Positions 1-9,021 of a stretch of 64,000 bases of DNA are shown here, piece by piece (positions within the stretch are counted from its first letter, which is position 1; every line of letters begins with the position of its first letter). The notes under the pieces were generated by a model. That model was given only the letters and a program-made list of their open reading frames with translations, searched no databases and had not been told where the DNA came from. The stretch is from positions 334,037-398,036 of the forward strand of contig JAUJNX010000001.1 in assembly GCA_030447925.1 (NCBI GenBank), read 5' to 3'. Origin of the DNA: Egibacteraceae bacterium (lineage in GTDB: Bacteria > Actinomycetota > Nitriliruptoria > Euzebyales > Egibacteraceae). Made by a program: the position numbers and the translations under genes.

Positions 1-484
1 GGCCGTCGATGATGGCGCGCACGACGCGCGCGGCCTCGTCGAGGTCGGGGACCGCGAAGGACCGCGCGACGTCGGCGTACAGCGCGTTGACGATCTCGTC
101 GAAGGTCGTGCTGACCTGCTGGAACGCGTCGAGGCGTGCGGCGTAGTCGACGAGGTCGAGGTAGGCGACGTAGTAGCGGCGGTTCGCCTCGGGGTCGACG
201 AAGATCGCGTCGACCATCGCCACCACCTGCTCCTGCGGCGTGGCGGCGGCCGCCAGCCCGCCCTGGATGCGCTCGGCGACGCGGGACAGCACCCACCGCA
301 TCGTCGACAGGATCAGGTTCTCCTTGGTCTTGAAGTAGTACGACGGCACGCCCTTGCTGACCCCGGCCGCGTCGGCGACGTCCTGCAGCGAGATGCCGTG
401 GACGCCCTTGTCACCGATCACCCGGTAGGCGCTGCGGATCAGCTCCACCTCGCGCGGGGACAGGTCGTGGTCCAGCGTGACCAT
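1..484 (-). CDS. TetR/AcrR family transcriptional regulator (partial)
   Basis: The first 161 residues of a TetR-type repressor; the gene runs off the left edge. The N-terminal helix-turn-helix is clear at about residues 25-55 (LQDVADAAGVSKGVPSYYF), and what remains of the C-terminal part is the all-alpha ligand/dimer region. The start ATG shares a base with the stop of the enoyl-CoA hydratase gene (TGATG), so it is the last gene of a three-gene operon with aldehyde dehydrogenase and hydratase. It probably senses an acyl-CoA or aromatic ligand and controls the divergent promoters around 2.7 kb. That role is inferred from position only. Confidence 0.85.
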   Translation of the reverse strand, partial: MVTLDHDLSPREVELIRSAYRVIGDKGVHGISLQDVADAAGVSKGVPSYYFKTKENLILSTMRWVLSRVAERIQGGLAAAATPQEQVVAMVDAIFVDPEANRRYYVAYLDLVDYAARLDAFQQVSTTFDEIVNALYADVARSFAVPDLDEAARVVRAIIDG

Positions 485-1245
485 CACGCGCCCGTGAACG
501 TGGGCGGGCGCTTGTCCAGGAACGCCTGCATGCCCTCGCGCCCGTCGGCCGAGGCGAACAGCGGCGCGACGAGGTCCAGCTCCAGCTCCAGCGCCTCGGG
601 CAGGGGCAGCTCCGCGCCGCGGTGCACCGCGGCCTTGATGGCCGCCAGGGCCAGCGGGGCCGCCGACGCCAGCTGCGCGGCGAAGCCCTCCGTCGTCGCG
701 GTCAGCTCCTGGGCCGGGACCAGCCGGTCGAGCACGCCCAGGTCGTGGGCCTCCTGCGGGCTCATCGGCGCGCCGGTGAGCATCCGGTCCAGCGCCCGCC
801 CGCGCCCGATCAGCCGGGGCAGGCGCTGGGTCCCGCCGGTCCCCGGCAGCAGGCCGAGGGTGACCTCGGGCAGCCCGATCCGGTAGCGCCCCTCCGCGCC
901 GAAGCGCAGGTCGCACGCCAGCGCGATCTCCAGCCCGCCGCCCAGGGCGTGGCCGGCGATCTCGGCGACGAACACCTTGGGCGACGCCGCGATCGCGTCC
1001 AGGGTCCGGTGCGCGAGGCGGACCATGGCCATGTTCGCGTCGGCGTCGCGCTCGGCAAAGGCCCTCACGTCCGCCCCGGCCGAGAAGAACTTCTCGACCC
1101 CGCTGCGCACGATCACCGCCCGCACCGCGTCGTCGGTGGAGGCGGCGGCCACCGCCGCGCCCAGCTCCTCCACGAACCCCTGGTCGTAGGAGTTCGCCGG
1201 GGGGCGGGCCAGCGTGATGACGCCGTCCTGATAGGCCACCGCCAT
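484..1245 (-). CDS. enoyl-CoA hydratase/isomerase family protein
   Basis: A 253-residue crotonase-fold protein, full length for the family. The oxyanion-hole segment GHALGGGLEIALACDLRF and the second catalytic segment (PEVTLGLLPGTGGTQRLPR) are both present. Each keeps the acidic residue typical of true hydratases, so hydration of an enoyl-CoA is the most likely reaction. The C-terminus ends in the usual REGMQAFLDKRPP block. It lies two bases after the aldehyde dehydrogenase stop and overlaps the TetR start. Next to feruloyl-CoA synthase it may hydrate feruloyl- or coumaroyl-CoA; a hydratase-lyase role (releasing vanillin) is possible but not shown by the sequence. Confidence 0.88.
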   Translation of the reverse strand: MAVAYQDGVITLARPPANSYDQGFVEELGAAVAAASTDDAVRAVIVRSGVEKFFSAGADVRAFAERDADANMAMVRLAHRTLDAIAASPKVFVAEIAGHALGGGLEIALACDLRFGAEGRYRIGLPEVTLGLLPGTGGTQRLPRLIGRGRALDRMLTGAPMSPQEAHDLGVLDRLVPAQELTATTEGFAAQLASAAPLALAAIKAAVHRGAELPLPEALELELDLVAPLFASADGREGMQAFLDKRPPTFTGA

Positions 1246-1247
1246 GG

Positions 1248-2693
1248 CTAGCCCAGCCCGCCGACCACGGCCGACTTCAGCTCGACGTACTCGTCCAGGG
1301 ACTCCACGCCGTGCTCCTTGCCGACCCCGGAGCCCTTCACACCCCCGAAGGGCATCTCGTCGTAGCCGTAGTGCAGCTGGTTGACCCAGGTGATCCCCGC
1401 CTCGACCTCCTGGGTCGCGCGGTGGATCGCCTTGGCGTCGGTCGTCCAGATCGAGGACCCCAGGCCGTAGTCGCTGTCGTTGGCCAGGCGGATGGCCTCG
1501 TCCAGGTCCGACACCCGGAAGACCGGCAGGACCGGCCCGAAGGTCTCCTCGCGCACCACGCGCGAGTCGTGCGGGGCGTCGACGACGATCGTCGGCTCGA
1601 AGAAGTGGCCGGTGTCGCGGCCCTCCGGCACCCCGCCGCCGACGACGACCTTGGCGCCGCGGTCGACGGCGTCGGCGAGCTGGTCGGCCAGGACGTCGCG
1701 CTGGCGGGCCAGATGCAGCGGGCCGATGCGGATGTGGGGCTTCTCCGCCTTCTCCCACCCCGGCCCCGGCTGGTAGCGCGACACCCGCCCGGCGAGCTTG
1801 TCGAGGAACGCGTCGTAGACCTCGTCGAACACGTAGGCGCGCTTGGGGGCCAGGCACGCCTGGCCCGCGTTCCAGTAGCGCCCGATGGCGATCGACTTCG
1901 CGGCCTCGTCGAGGTCGGCGTCGGGGCAGACGATGGTCGGGTCCGACCCGCCCAGCTCCAGGCTGACGCGGGCGAAGCGCGGCCCGGCCAGCTCCATGAT
2001 CCGCCGGCCCGTCGAGGTCTGGCCGGTGAACGCGACCCGGCGCACCAGGGGGTGGGACGCCAGCGCCTCGCCCGCCTCGACGCCGAAGCCGGTGACGACG
2101 TTCAGCACCCCGGCGGGCAGGCCGGCGCCGATCAGCAGCTCGGCGACGCGCAGGGTGGTGAGCGGGGTCGTCTCTGCCGGCTTGGCGACCACGGTGTTGC
2201 CCGCCGCCAGGGCGGGGCCGATCTTGTTGGCCAGCAGCGTGAGCGGGAAGTTCCACGGCACGATCGCGCCGACCACGCCGATCGGGCGGCGCACGACCAG
2301 GCCGTAGGCGGGCCCGAAGGTCGACGGCAGGGGCTGGTACGCCCCGCGGACCTTGGTCGCCAGCCCCGCGTAGTACCGGATGCCGCCCAGGAAGTGCGAC
2401 AGCTCGCCGCGCGCCTCCAGCGGGGGCTTGCCCTGCTCGTGGACGAGGCTGTCGACGAGCGCGGCGGCCTCGGCCTCCACCGCGTCGGCGCCCGCGGCCA
2501 GGATCGCCGCGCGCTCGCCCGGGTCGGTCCGCGACCACGACGCGAACGCCGCCGACGCGGCCTGCACCGCCCGGTCGACCTCGGCCCGCCCGCCGCGGGG
2601 GACGCGGTCCAGCTCCTGCTCGGTGGCCGGGTCGACCACCGCGATCGTGTCCGCGGCGCCGGCGCGCTCGCCGCCGATGAGCATCTCGGCCAT
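1248..2693 (-). CDS. aldehyde dehydrogenase (NAD(P)+ dependent)
   Basis: A 481-residue aldehyde dehydrogenase of the common length. It carries the Rossmann entry GVVGAIVPWNFPLTLL, the catalytic glutamate in SLELGGSDP, the nucleophilic cysteine in NAGQACLAPKR and the closing motif MPFGGVKGSGVGKEHG. A GGAGGGAGC ribosome site precedes the ATG. It is the first gene of a minus operon with enoyl-CoA hydratase and TetR and is a clear paralog of the divergently transcribed dehydrogenase at 2804. Likely substrates are aromatic aldehydes such as vanillin or 4-hydroxybenzaldehyde, inferred from the neighbouring hydroxycinnamate genes. Confidence 0.9.
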   Translation of the reverse strand: MAEMLIGGERAGAADTIAVVDPATEQELDRVPRGGRAEVDRAVQAASAAFASWSRTDPGERAAILAAGADAVEAEAAALVDSLVHEQGKPPLEARGELSHFLGGIRYYAGLATKVRGAYQPLPSTFGPAYGLVVRRPIGVVGAIVPWNFPLTLLANKIGPALAAGNTVVAKPAETTPLTTLRVAELLIGAGLPAGVLNVVTGFGVEAGEALASHPLVRRVAFTGQTSTGRRIMELAGPRFARVSLELGGSDPTIVCPDADLDEAAKSIAIGRYWNAGQACLAPKRAYVFDEVYDAFLDKLAGRVSRYQPGPGWEKAEKPHIRIGPLHLARQRDVLADQLADAVDRGAKVVVGGGVPEGRDTGHFFEPTIVVDAPHDSRVVREETFGPVLPVFRVSDLDEAIRLANDSDYGLGSSIWTTDAKAIHRATQEVEAGITWVNQLHYGYDEMPFGGVKGSGVGKEHGVESLDEYVELKSAVVGGLG

Positions 2694-2728
2694 GGGTGCT
2701 CCCTCCGGTGTTCCGATCGGGCGGGCGC

Positions 2729-2759
2729 AGTCTACACGAGGCCTTGACTGACCGGACAG
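2729..2759. promoter_or_regulatory. divergent promoter and candidate TetR operator
   Basis: The space between the two aldehyde dehydrogenase operons. On the minus strand TAGACT (2729-2734) is a good -10 element for the leftward operon. An imperfect palindrome CTGACCGGACAG lies at 2748-2759, where a TetR dimer could bind and block both directions. The assignment is from symmetry and position only. Confidence 0.4.
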
Positions 2760-2803
2760 ATAGACCGACGATGTCCGGCACCCGAGCGAGGAGGGCGCGG
2801 CGG

Positions 2804-4231
2804 ATGGCCGACATGTTCGTGGGCGGGGAGCGCGTGGCGTTCGCGGGCGGCGACCGCCTGGAGGTCCTCGACCCGGCGACCGGGGCGGTCGTGGACACCG
2901 TGCCCGCGGGCGGCGCGGCCGAGGTCGACCAGGCCGTCCGCGCGGCCGCCGGCGCCTTTCCCGCCTGGTGGGACGTGCCCGCGGCGCGGCGCGGGGAGCT
3001 GGTCGCCCAGGCCGCCCGCCACGTCTGGGCCCACGCCGACGAGCTGGCGCCCCTGCTCACCCGCGAGCAGGGCAAGCCCCTGCGCGAGGCGCGCATGGAG
3101 CTGCACCGCTTCGTGGAGACCCTCGACCACTACGCGGGGCTGGCCCGCACCCTGCGCGGCGGCTACGTGCCCGACCTGGACGAGGGCGCGCACGGGCTGA
3201 TCGTGCGCCGCCCCCTCGGGGTGGTCGGCGCGATCGTGCCGTGGAACTTCCCGACCACCCTGCTGGGCAACAAGCTGGGCCCGGCACTGGTCACGGGCAA
3301 CACCGTGGTGGCCAAGCCCGCCGAGACCACCCCGCTCACGACCCTGCGTGTCGCGGAGCTGCTGCACGAGGCCGGCATCCCGGCGGGGGTCTTCAACGCC
3401 GTCACCGGCCGCGGACCCGAGGCGGGCGCCGCCCTGGTCGAGCACCCGCTGGTGCGCAAGATCGGCTTCACCGGCTCCACGCCGGTCGGCAAGCAGACCA
3501 TGGCCGGGGCCGCGAAGGGCATGAAGCGGGTGACCCTGGAGCTCGGCGGGTCCGACCCGATGATCATCTGCGACGACGCCGACCTCGACGGCGCGATCAA
3601 GGCGGCGAGCACCGGCCGGTTCTTCAACTGCGGGCAGGCCTGCCTGGCGGTCAAGCGGCTGTTCGTCTTCGACGCCGTCGCCGACGAGGTCGCCGACCGG
3701 CTCACCGCCCGGGCGGCGCGCCTGAAGGTCGGCCCCGGCGACGCGCAGGGCACCCAGCTCGGCCCGCTGCACAGCGCCCGCGGCCGCGAGCTGGTCGAGG
3801 CGCAGGTCGCCGATGCCGTCGAGGGCGGCGCCAAGGTGCTGCACGGCGGGGACCGGCCCGAGGGCCTGGACCAGGGCTTCTACCTCACGCCCACGCTGCT
3901 GCTGGAGCCCGCGGAGGACAGCCGCGTGGCCACCGAGGAGGTCTTCGGCCCGGCGCTGCCCATCTGGCGGGTCCGCGACCTCGACGAGGCGATCGAGCGC
4001 GCGAACGCCTCGCCGTACGGCCTGGGCTCCTCGATCTGGACCCGGGACCTGCACCGTGCCAACCGCGCGATCGAACGGGTGGAGGCGGGCTACATGTGGG
4101 TCAACTCGCACAACAAGGTCTACGACGAGCTGCCGTTCGGCGGCGTCAAGCAGTCCGGCTACGGCAAGGAGCACGGCGCGGAGGCGCTGGACTACTACAC
4201 CGAGACGAAGTCGGTGGTCGTCCGTGGCTGA
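2804..4231 (+). CDS. aldehyde dehydrogenase (NAD(P)+ dependent), paralog
   Basis: A 475-residue aldehyde dehydrogenase with VPWNFPTTLLGNKLGPAL, the catalytic glutamate in TLELGGSDPM, the nucleophile cysteine in NCGQACLAVKR and a C-terminal ELPFGGVKQSGYGKEHG. The start chosen has GAGGAGGG about ten bases upstream; an in-frame ATG at 2771 is less well placed. It shares long near-identical segments with the dehydrogenase on the other side of the promoter (for example VVAKPAETTPLTTLRVAELL), so the pair arose by duplication. Its stop overlaps the GTG of the CoA ligase by 8 bases. It begins a four-gene plus operon for aromatic acid activation and chain cleavage. Confidence 0.9.
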   Translation: MADMFVGGERVAFAGGDRLEVLDPATGAVVDTVPAGGAAEVDQAVRAAAGAFPAWWDVPAARRGELVAQAARHVWAHADELAPLLTREQGKPLREARMELHRFVETLDHYAGLARTLRGGYVPDLDEGAHGLIVRRPLGVVGAIVPWNFPTTLLGNKLGPALVTGNTVVAKPAETTPLTTLRVAELLHEAGIPAGVFNAVTGRGPEAGAALVEHPLVRKIGFTGSTPVGKQTMAGAAKGMKRVTLELGGSDPMIICDDADLDGAIKAASTGRFFNCGQACLAVKRLFVFDAVADEVADRLTARAARLKVGPGDAQGTQLGPLHSARGRELVEAQVADAVEGGAKVLHGGDRPEGLDQGFYLTPTLLLEPAEDSRVATEEVFGPALPIWRVRDLDEAIERANASPYGLGSSIWTRDLHRANRAIERVEAGYMWVNSHNKVYDELPFGGVKQSGYGKEHGAEALDYYTETKSVVVRG

Positions 4232-5774
4232 CCGGCTGAACGCCAGCACGATCCTGGACGACAACCTGGCGGCGGGCCGGGGCGACAAGGTCGCGGTGCG
4301 CTGGGGCGACGCCGAGGTCACCTACGCCCAGGTGCTGGCGCAGGCGTCGGCGGCCGGGCGGGCGCTGCGCGCGCTGGGGGCCGGCCGCGAGGACCGTGTC
4401 GTGATGGTGATGGACGACTCCCCGTCGTTCCACGCGGTGTTCCTCGGCGCGCTGCGCGCCGGCGCGGTGCCGGTGCCGGTCAACCCGATGATGAAGCCCG
4501 ACGACTACGCCTACTTCGTGGCCGACAGCGGCGCGCGGGTGGTCGTCGCCGACGCTGCGCTGGCCGGGCAGGTCCGGTCCGGCCTCGCGGGCGCCCGCCT
4601 GATCCTCGCCAACACCGCCGCCGCCGAGGCCGACCCGGGTGACCTCCTGGCCGGGGACATGCACCGCCTCGACGACCTGCTCGCCGAGCACGCCGGCGAG
4701 CTGGACCCGGTCGACACCGCGCGCGACGACATGGCCTTCTGGCCGTACTCGTCGGGGTCGACCGGGCGGCCCAAGGGCGTGGTCCACCGCCACGGCGACA
4801 TCCTGGCCACCTGCGAGACCTACGCGCGCCACGTCCTGGCCATCACCACCGACGACGTGACCTTCAGCTCGACCAAGCTGTTCCACTCCTACGGCCTGGG
4901 CAACAGCCTGTCGTTCCCGTTCTGGGCGGGGGCGACCGCGGTGATCCGGTCGGGGCGCCCGACCCCCGACGCCGTCCTGGACACCGTCGAGCGCCACCGC
5001 CCCACGCTGTTGTTCTCCGCGCCCACGCTCTACAACGCGATGCTGCGCACGCCCGGCGCCGAGGGCCGCGACCTGTCGTCGGTGCGGCTGTGCATCTCCG
5101 CGGCGGAGTCGCTGCCGCCCGAGGTCTTCCGCCGCTGGCGCGAGATGTTCGGCGTCACGATCCTGGACGGGATCGGGTCGACCGAGCTGCTGCACATCTA
5201 CTGCTCCAACACCGTGGACGACCTGCGCCCCGGGTCCAGCGGGAAGCCCGTGCCGGGCTACGAGACCCAGCTGCGCTCGCCCGAGGGCGAGATCCTGGGC
5301 CGCGGGGACACCGGCGACCTCTACGTCCGCGGGCCCAGCATGCTGCGGGAGTACTGGCGGCAGCCCGAGAAGAACGCGCGGTCGCTGACCGACGACGGCT
5401 GGTTCTTCTCGGGCGACCGCTACCGGATCGACGCCGACGGCTTCCACTGGTACGAGGGCCGGGCCGACGACATGATGAAGGTCAGCGGCCTGTGGGTGTC
5501 GCCGGTCGAGATCGAGAACACCCTCCTGGAGCACACCGAGGTCGCCGAGGCCGCCGTCGTCGGCATCGAGGTCGACGGGCTGAACAAGATCAAGGCATTC
5601 GTCGTGCCCGGCGCCGAGGCCCGGCCCGGCCCGGTGCTCACCACCGAGCTGCAGCAGTGGTGCAAGCAGCGCCTCCAGCGCAACCAGTTCCCGCAGTACA
5701 TCGAGTTCCTCGAGGAGCTGCCCAAGACGGCGACGGGCAAGATCCAGCGCTACAAGCTGCGGGCGGGGGCGTGA
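4224..5774 (+). CDS. benzoate-CoA ligase family protein
   Basis: A 516-residue acyl-adenylate-forming enzyme of the benzoate-CoA ligase family, which makes an aryl-CoA from an aromatic acid, ATP and CoA. The P-loop-like adenylation motif is YSSGSTGRPKGVVHRHGD, followed by the SFPFWAGATAV region, the hinge segment GWFFSGDRYRIDADGFHWYEG and the C-terminal catalytic lysine in PKTATGKIQRYKLR. The GTG start overlaps the upstream stop by 8 bases. Benzoate, 4-hydroxybenzoate or vanillate are reasonable substrates; the binding pocket cannot be read by eye. Its place between aldehyde dehydrogenase and feruloyl-CoA synthase suggests capture of the aldehyde oxidation product. Confidence 0.85.
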   Translation: MADRLNASTILDDNLAAGRGDKVAVRWGDAEVTYAQVLAQASAAGRALRALGAGREDRVVMVMDDSPSFHAVFLGALRAGAVPVPVNPMMKPDDYAYFVADSGARVVVADAALAGQVRSGLAGARLILANTAAAEADPGDLLAGDMHRLDDLLAEHAGELDPVDTARDDMAFWPYSSGSTGRPKGVVHRHGDILATCETYARHVLAITTDDVTFSSTKLFHSYGLGNSLSFPFWAGATAVIRSGRPTPDAVLDTVERHRPTLLFSAPTLYNAMLRTPGAEGRDLSSVRLCISAAESLPPEVFRRWREMFGVTILDGIGSTELLHIYCSNTVDDLRPGSSGKPVPGYETQLRSPEGEILGRGDTGDLYVRGPSMLREYWRQPEKNARSLTDDGWFFSGDRYRIDADGFHWYEGRADDMMKVSGLWVSPVEIENTLLEHTEVAEAAVVGIEVDGLNKIKAFVVPGAEARPGPVLTTELQQWCKQRLQRNQFPQYIEFLEELPKTATGKIQRYKLRAGA

Positions 5775-7597
5775 CCGTGACCTGGAGGACCCTGACCCCG
5801 CAGGTCCGCGTGACCCCGCGCCCCGACGGCGGGGTGCAGGTGGACAACGCCGTCGCGCTGGGCCCGGTCCCCGCCAACCTGGTCGGCTGGCTCCACGACC
5901 ACGCGGCGGCGACGCCGGACAAGGCGTTCCTGCGCCAGCGCGAGCCCGGCGGGGGCTGGCGCGAGGTCACCTTCGGCGAGGCCCAGCGCATCGTCGACGG
6001 CCTGTCGTCGGGCCTGGTCGCCGCCGGGCTGGCCGACGCGCCGCTGGCGATCCTGTCGGAGAACTCCATCGAGATGGGGCTCGCGTCGCTGGCGGCGATG
6101 CAGATCGGCACGGCGGTCGTGCCGATCAGCAACGCCTACTCGGTGCGGTCGGCGACCGGGGACCTCGTCGAGCACCTCCTGCGCGTCGCCCGGCCCGCCA
6201 CCCTGCTCGTGTCCGACGCGGGCGTGCACGCCCGCGCCCTCGGCCAGGCCGCGGACCTGCGCCGGTTCGCGGTGAGCGGGGCGGCGGGGGACGTCACGCC
6301 GCTGGCGGACCTGGTCGCCGACGGGGGCCTGTCGCCGGAGGCCCGGGCGCGCGCCGACGCGGTGCACGCGGACACGCTGGCCAAGATCCAGTTCACCTCG
6401 GGGTCCACCGACCTGCCCAAGGGCGTGGAGTGCACCCACGGGATGCTCGCCAGCAACCAGGTGGGGCTCGCGCAGATGTGGCCGTCGGTGGGCGGCGACG
6501 ACGTGCTGGTCGACTGGCTGCCCTGGAACCACACCTTCGGCGGGAACTTCGTGTTCGACCTGGCCCTGCGCCACGGCTGCACGCTGCACCTCGACCACGG
6601 CAACCCGACCCCGGCGGGGCTGGGGACCACGGCCGCCAACCTCGTCGACGTGCGCCCGACCCTGTACTTCTCCGTGCCGGCCGGCTACACCGCCCTGGCC
6701 GCGCGCATGCGCGACGACGCGACCCTGCGCAAGGCCTTCTTCGACCGGCTGCAGATGGTGTTCGTCGCGGCGGCGGCGCTGGACCAGCGCACCTACGCCA
6801 CGCTCAAGGCGATGAGCGCCGAGGTCCGCGGGGAGCCGGTGCCGTTCCTGTCCGCCTGGGGCGCCACCGAGACCTCGCCGTGCGCCACCGTCGTGTACTG
6901 GGAGACCGACGAGGCCCGCGTCATCGGCCTGCCGATCCCCGGCGTCAGCGTCGCGCTGGCACCCGTCCCCGGCGGCAAGCGCGAGCTGCGCGTGCGCGGG
7001 CCCAACGTCACGCGCGGCTACCACCGCAACCCCGAGGCCACCGCCCGGGCCTTCGACGAGGACGGCGCCTACCGCAGCGGCGACGCCGGGGCGTTCCTGG
7101 ACGAGGACGACCCGGCCCGGGGCCTGGTGTTCGACGGGCGCATCGGCGAGGACTTCAAGCTGGCCAGCGGCGTGTGGGTGCGCAACGCCGCGCTGCGCGG
7201 CAGCGTGCACACCCTCGGCCAGCCGCTGCTCGCCGAGGTCGTGCCCACCGCCCCGAACCGGCCGTGGCTGGGGGTGCTGGTGTTCCCCAACACCGCGGTC
7301 CTGCGCGCCCGGCTGCCCGAGGTCGCCGCCGCCTGCGCCGACGACGCCGCCCTGTGCGCCCACCCCGAGGTCGTCGCGGCCGTGCGCGGGGTCCTCGCCG
7401 AGCACAACGCCACGGCGACCGGCAGCAGCACGCGCATCCGGCGCTTCACCCTGCTGACCGCCCCGCCGGCGCTGGACCGCAACGAGACCACCGACAAGGG
7501 CTACGTCAACCAGCGCGCGGTCCTGACCAACCGCGCCCACCTGGTCGACGCGCTCTACGCCGACCCGCCGGGCCCCGGCGTCATCGAGGTGCCCTGA
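5771..7597 (+). CDS. fcs: feruloyl-CoA synthase
   Basis: A 608-residue adenylate-forming ligase with the features I know from feruloyl-CoA synthases: an N-terminal LGPVPANLVGWLHDHAAATP segment, AILSENSIEMGLASLAAMQ, the adenylation motif FTSGSTDLPKGVECTH, and the hallmark DWLPWNHTFGGNFVFDLAL. It activates ferulate and related hydroxycinnamates to CoA thioesters in the cytoplasm. The GTG start overlaps the previous stop as GTGA. The terminal lysine region (RNETTDKGYVNQRAVL) is the expected variant of the C-terminal lid. With the hydratase, thiolase and aldehyde dehydrogenases it can start either a beta-oxidative or a retro-aldol shortening route. Confidence 0.85.
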   Translation: MTVTWRTLTPQVRVTPRPDGGVQVDNAVALGPVPANLVGWLHDHAAATPDKAFLRQREPGGGWREVTFGEAQRIVDGLSSGLVAAGLADAPLAILSENSIEMGLASLAAMQIGTAVVPISNAYSVRSATGDLVEHLLRVARPATLLVSDAGVHARALGQAADLRRFAVSGAAGDVTPLADLVADGGLSPEARARADAVHADTLAKIQFTSGSTDLPKGVECTHGMLASNQVGLAQMWPSVGGDDVLVDWLPWNHTFGGNFVFDLALRHGCTLHLDHGNPTPAGLGTTAANLVDVRPTLYFSVPAGYTALAARMRDDATLRKAFFDRLQMVFVAAAALDQRTYATLKAMSAEVRGEPVPFLSAWGATETSPCATVVYWETDEARVIGLPIPGVSVALAPVPGGKRELRVRGPNVTRGYHRNPEATARAFDEDGAYRSGDAGAFLDEDDPARGLVFDGRIGEDFKLASGVWVRNAALRGSVHTLGQPLLAEVVPTAPNRPWLGVLVFPNTAVLRARLPEVAAACADDAALCAHPEVVAAVRGVLAEHNATATGSSTRIRRFTLLTAPPALDRNETTDKGYVNQRAVLTNRAHLVDALYADPPGPGVIEVP

Positions 7598-8775
7598 TGC
7601 CGTTCACCGACGTCGCCATCCCGCTGGGGTACGCCTGGTCCTCGCCGTTCGCGCGCTGGCAGGGTCCGCTGGCGGAGGTGTCGTCGCTGGACCTCGCGGT
7701 CGGGGTGACCCGGCGCGCGCTGGCCGACCGCGGCCTGCCCGCCGACCAGCTCACCGCGCTGGTGCTCGGCTGGACCGTCCCGCAGCCGGAGATCTTCTAC
7801 GGCGCGACCACGGTCGCGGCGCGCATCGGCGCGGAGGGCGTGACCGGGCCGATGGTCAGCCAGGCCTGCGCGACCGGGGTCGCCGCCCTGCACGCCGCCG
7901 CCGCGGAGGTCGAGCGCACCGGCGCCGGGCTGACCCTGGTGGTCACCACCGACCGGACCAGCAACGGGCCGACGCTGCTGTACCCCTCGCCGTCGCGCCC
8001 CGGGGGCGCCCTGCGCAGCGAGCACTGGGTCCTGGACAACTTCAACCGCGACCCCTGGGGGGACGCGCCGATGTGGCGGACCGCCGAGCGCGTCGCCCTG
8101 GCGGGGTCGATGACCCGCGAGGAGGTCGACGCCATGGCGCTGCTGCGCCACGAGCAGTACGCCGCCGACCCGGGGTGGCACGCCCGCTACCTCGTGCCCG
8201 TCGAGGTCCCGCGCAAGCGCGCCGACCCGCTGGTCGTCGACACCGACATCGGCGTGCACCCGACCACCGCGGAGGGGCTGGCCAAGCTGACCGCCGCCGA
8301 CCCGGCGGGGGTGGTCACCGCGGGCAGCCAGACCCACCCCGCCGACGGCGCCGCGGGTCACGTGGTCACCACCGTGGACCGCGCCCGCGAGCTCGCCGGC
8401 GGCGAGGGCGTCGCCCGCATCCTGGGCGTCGGCACCTGCCGGGTCGGCAGGGCGATGATGCCGATGGCGCCGGTGCCCGCCGCGCGCGCCGCGCTGGCCG
8501 ACGCCGGCCTGGACCTCGGTGCGGTCGACGCGGTCACCACCCACAACCCGTTCGCGGTCAACGACGTCTGGTTCGTCCAGCAGACGGGCTTCCCCGCCGA
8601 GACCATGAACGCCCACGGGTCCAGCCTGGTGTTCGGCCACCCCCAGGGCCCCACGGGCACGCGCCTGATCGCCCAGCTGATCGAGACCCTCCGCGAGCGC
8701 GGCGGCGGCACCGGCCTGTTCACCGGCTGCGCCGCCGGCGACACCGGCGCCGCCGTCGTCCTGCGCGTCGAGTAG
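7597..8775 (+). CDS. thiolase family protein with altered NEAF motif
   Basis: A 392-residue thiolase-fold protein. The nucleophile cysteine lies in MVSQACATGVAAL, the active-site histidine in SLVFGHPQGPTGTRL and the C-terminal base cysteine in FTGCAAGDTGAAVV, so all three catalytic residues are there. The usual NEAF segment is replaced by HNPFAVND, which places the protein in a divergent branch rather than with the acetyl-CoA acetyltransferases or PcaF. TGATG links it to feruloyl-CoA synthase, so it is the last gene of the operon. A role in cleaving a beta-keto aryl-propanoyl-CoA is a reasonable inference. Confidence 0.82.
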   Translation: MPFTDVAIPLGYAWSSPFARWQGPLAEVSSLDLAVGVTRRALADRGLPADQLTALVLGWTVPQPEIFYGATTVAARIGAEGVTGPMVSQACATGVAALHAAAAEVERTGAGLTLVVTTDRTSNGPTLLYPSPSRPGGALRSEHWVLDNFNRDPWGDAPMWRTAERVALAGSMTREEVDAMALLRHEQYAADPGWHARYLVPVEVPRKRADPLVVDTDIGVHPTTAEGLAKLTAADPAGVVTAGSQTHPADGAAGHVVTTVDRARELAGGEGVARILGVGTCRVGRAMMPMAPVPAARAALADAGLDLGAVDAVTTHNPFAVNDVWFVQQTGFPAETMNAHGSSLVFGHPQGPTGTRLIAQLIETLRERGGGTGLFTGCAAGDTGAAVVLRVE

Positions 8776-9021
8776 CCACCCCACCCGGCGACGGGCCGGC
8801 GCGGGGGCCGGGGCCGGGCCCAGGCGACGCGCGACGGCCGTGCGCGCGGTGGCGACCGACCCGTCGCCGCGGGCCCTTCCCCGGCCGGGTGTGCCGGTCC
8901 CGAGGGGGCCCAGCCGGGGCATGAGTCGCGGCCGGGCGTCCAGTGCCCGCCCCCGTAAGGGAATCCTTGACTGCCTCCACGTCAACGGCGACACGCCCGC
9001 GAGGGTGGAGGAGGCATCGCG

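Noticed and set aside
484..1245. Hydroxycinnamoyl-CoA hydratase-lyase (vanillin-forming) as a firm call
   Set aside because: The protein is shorter than typical hydratase-lyases and carries the pair of acidic residues of ordinary hydratases, so only the general crotonase call is supported.
484..3096. One 870-codon frame spanning enoyl-CoA hydratase and the aldehyde dehydrogenase region
   Set aside because: Only the last 253 codons are real; the front part is an out-of-frame shadow of the dehydrogenase. A ribosome start at 1245 and the dehydrogenase stop at 1248 separate the genes.
2732..4321. Long open frame antisense to the second aldehyde dehydrogenase
   Set aside because: High G+C removes stop codons from the opposite strand; its protein is Arg/Gly/Val/Asp-rich with no domain, while the sense frame has all catalytic motifs. 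The same holds for the long antisense frames over 5750-7540, 28417-31068 and 48904-49923.
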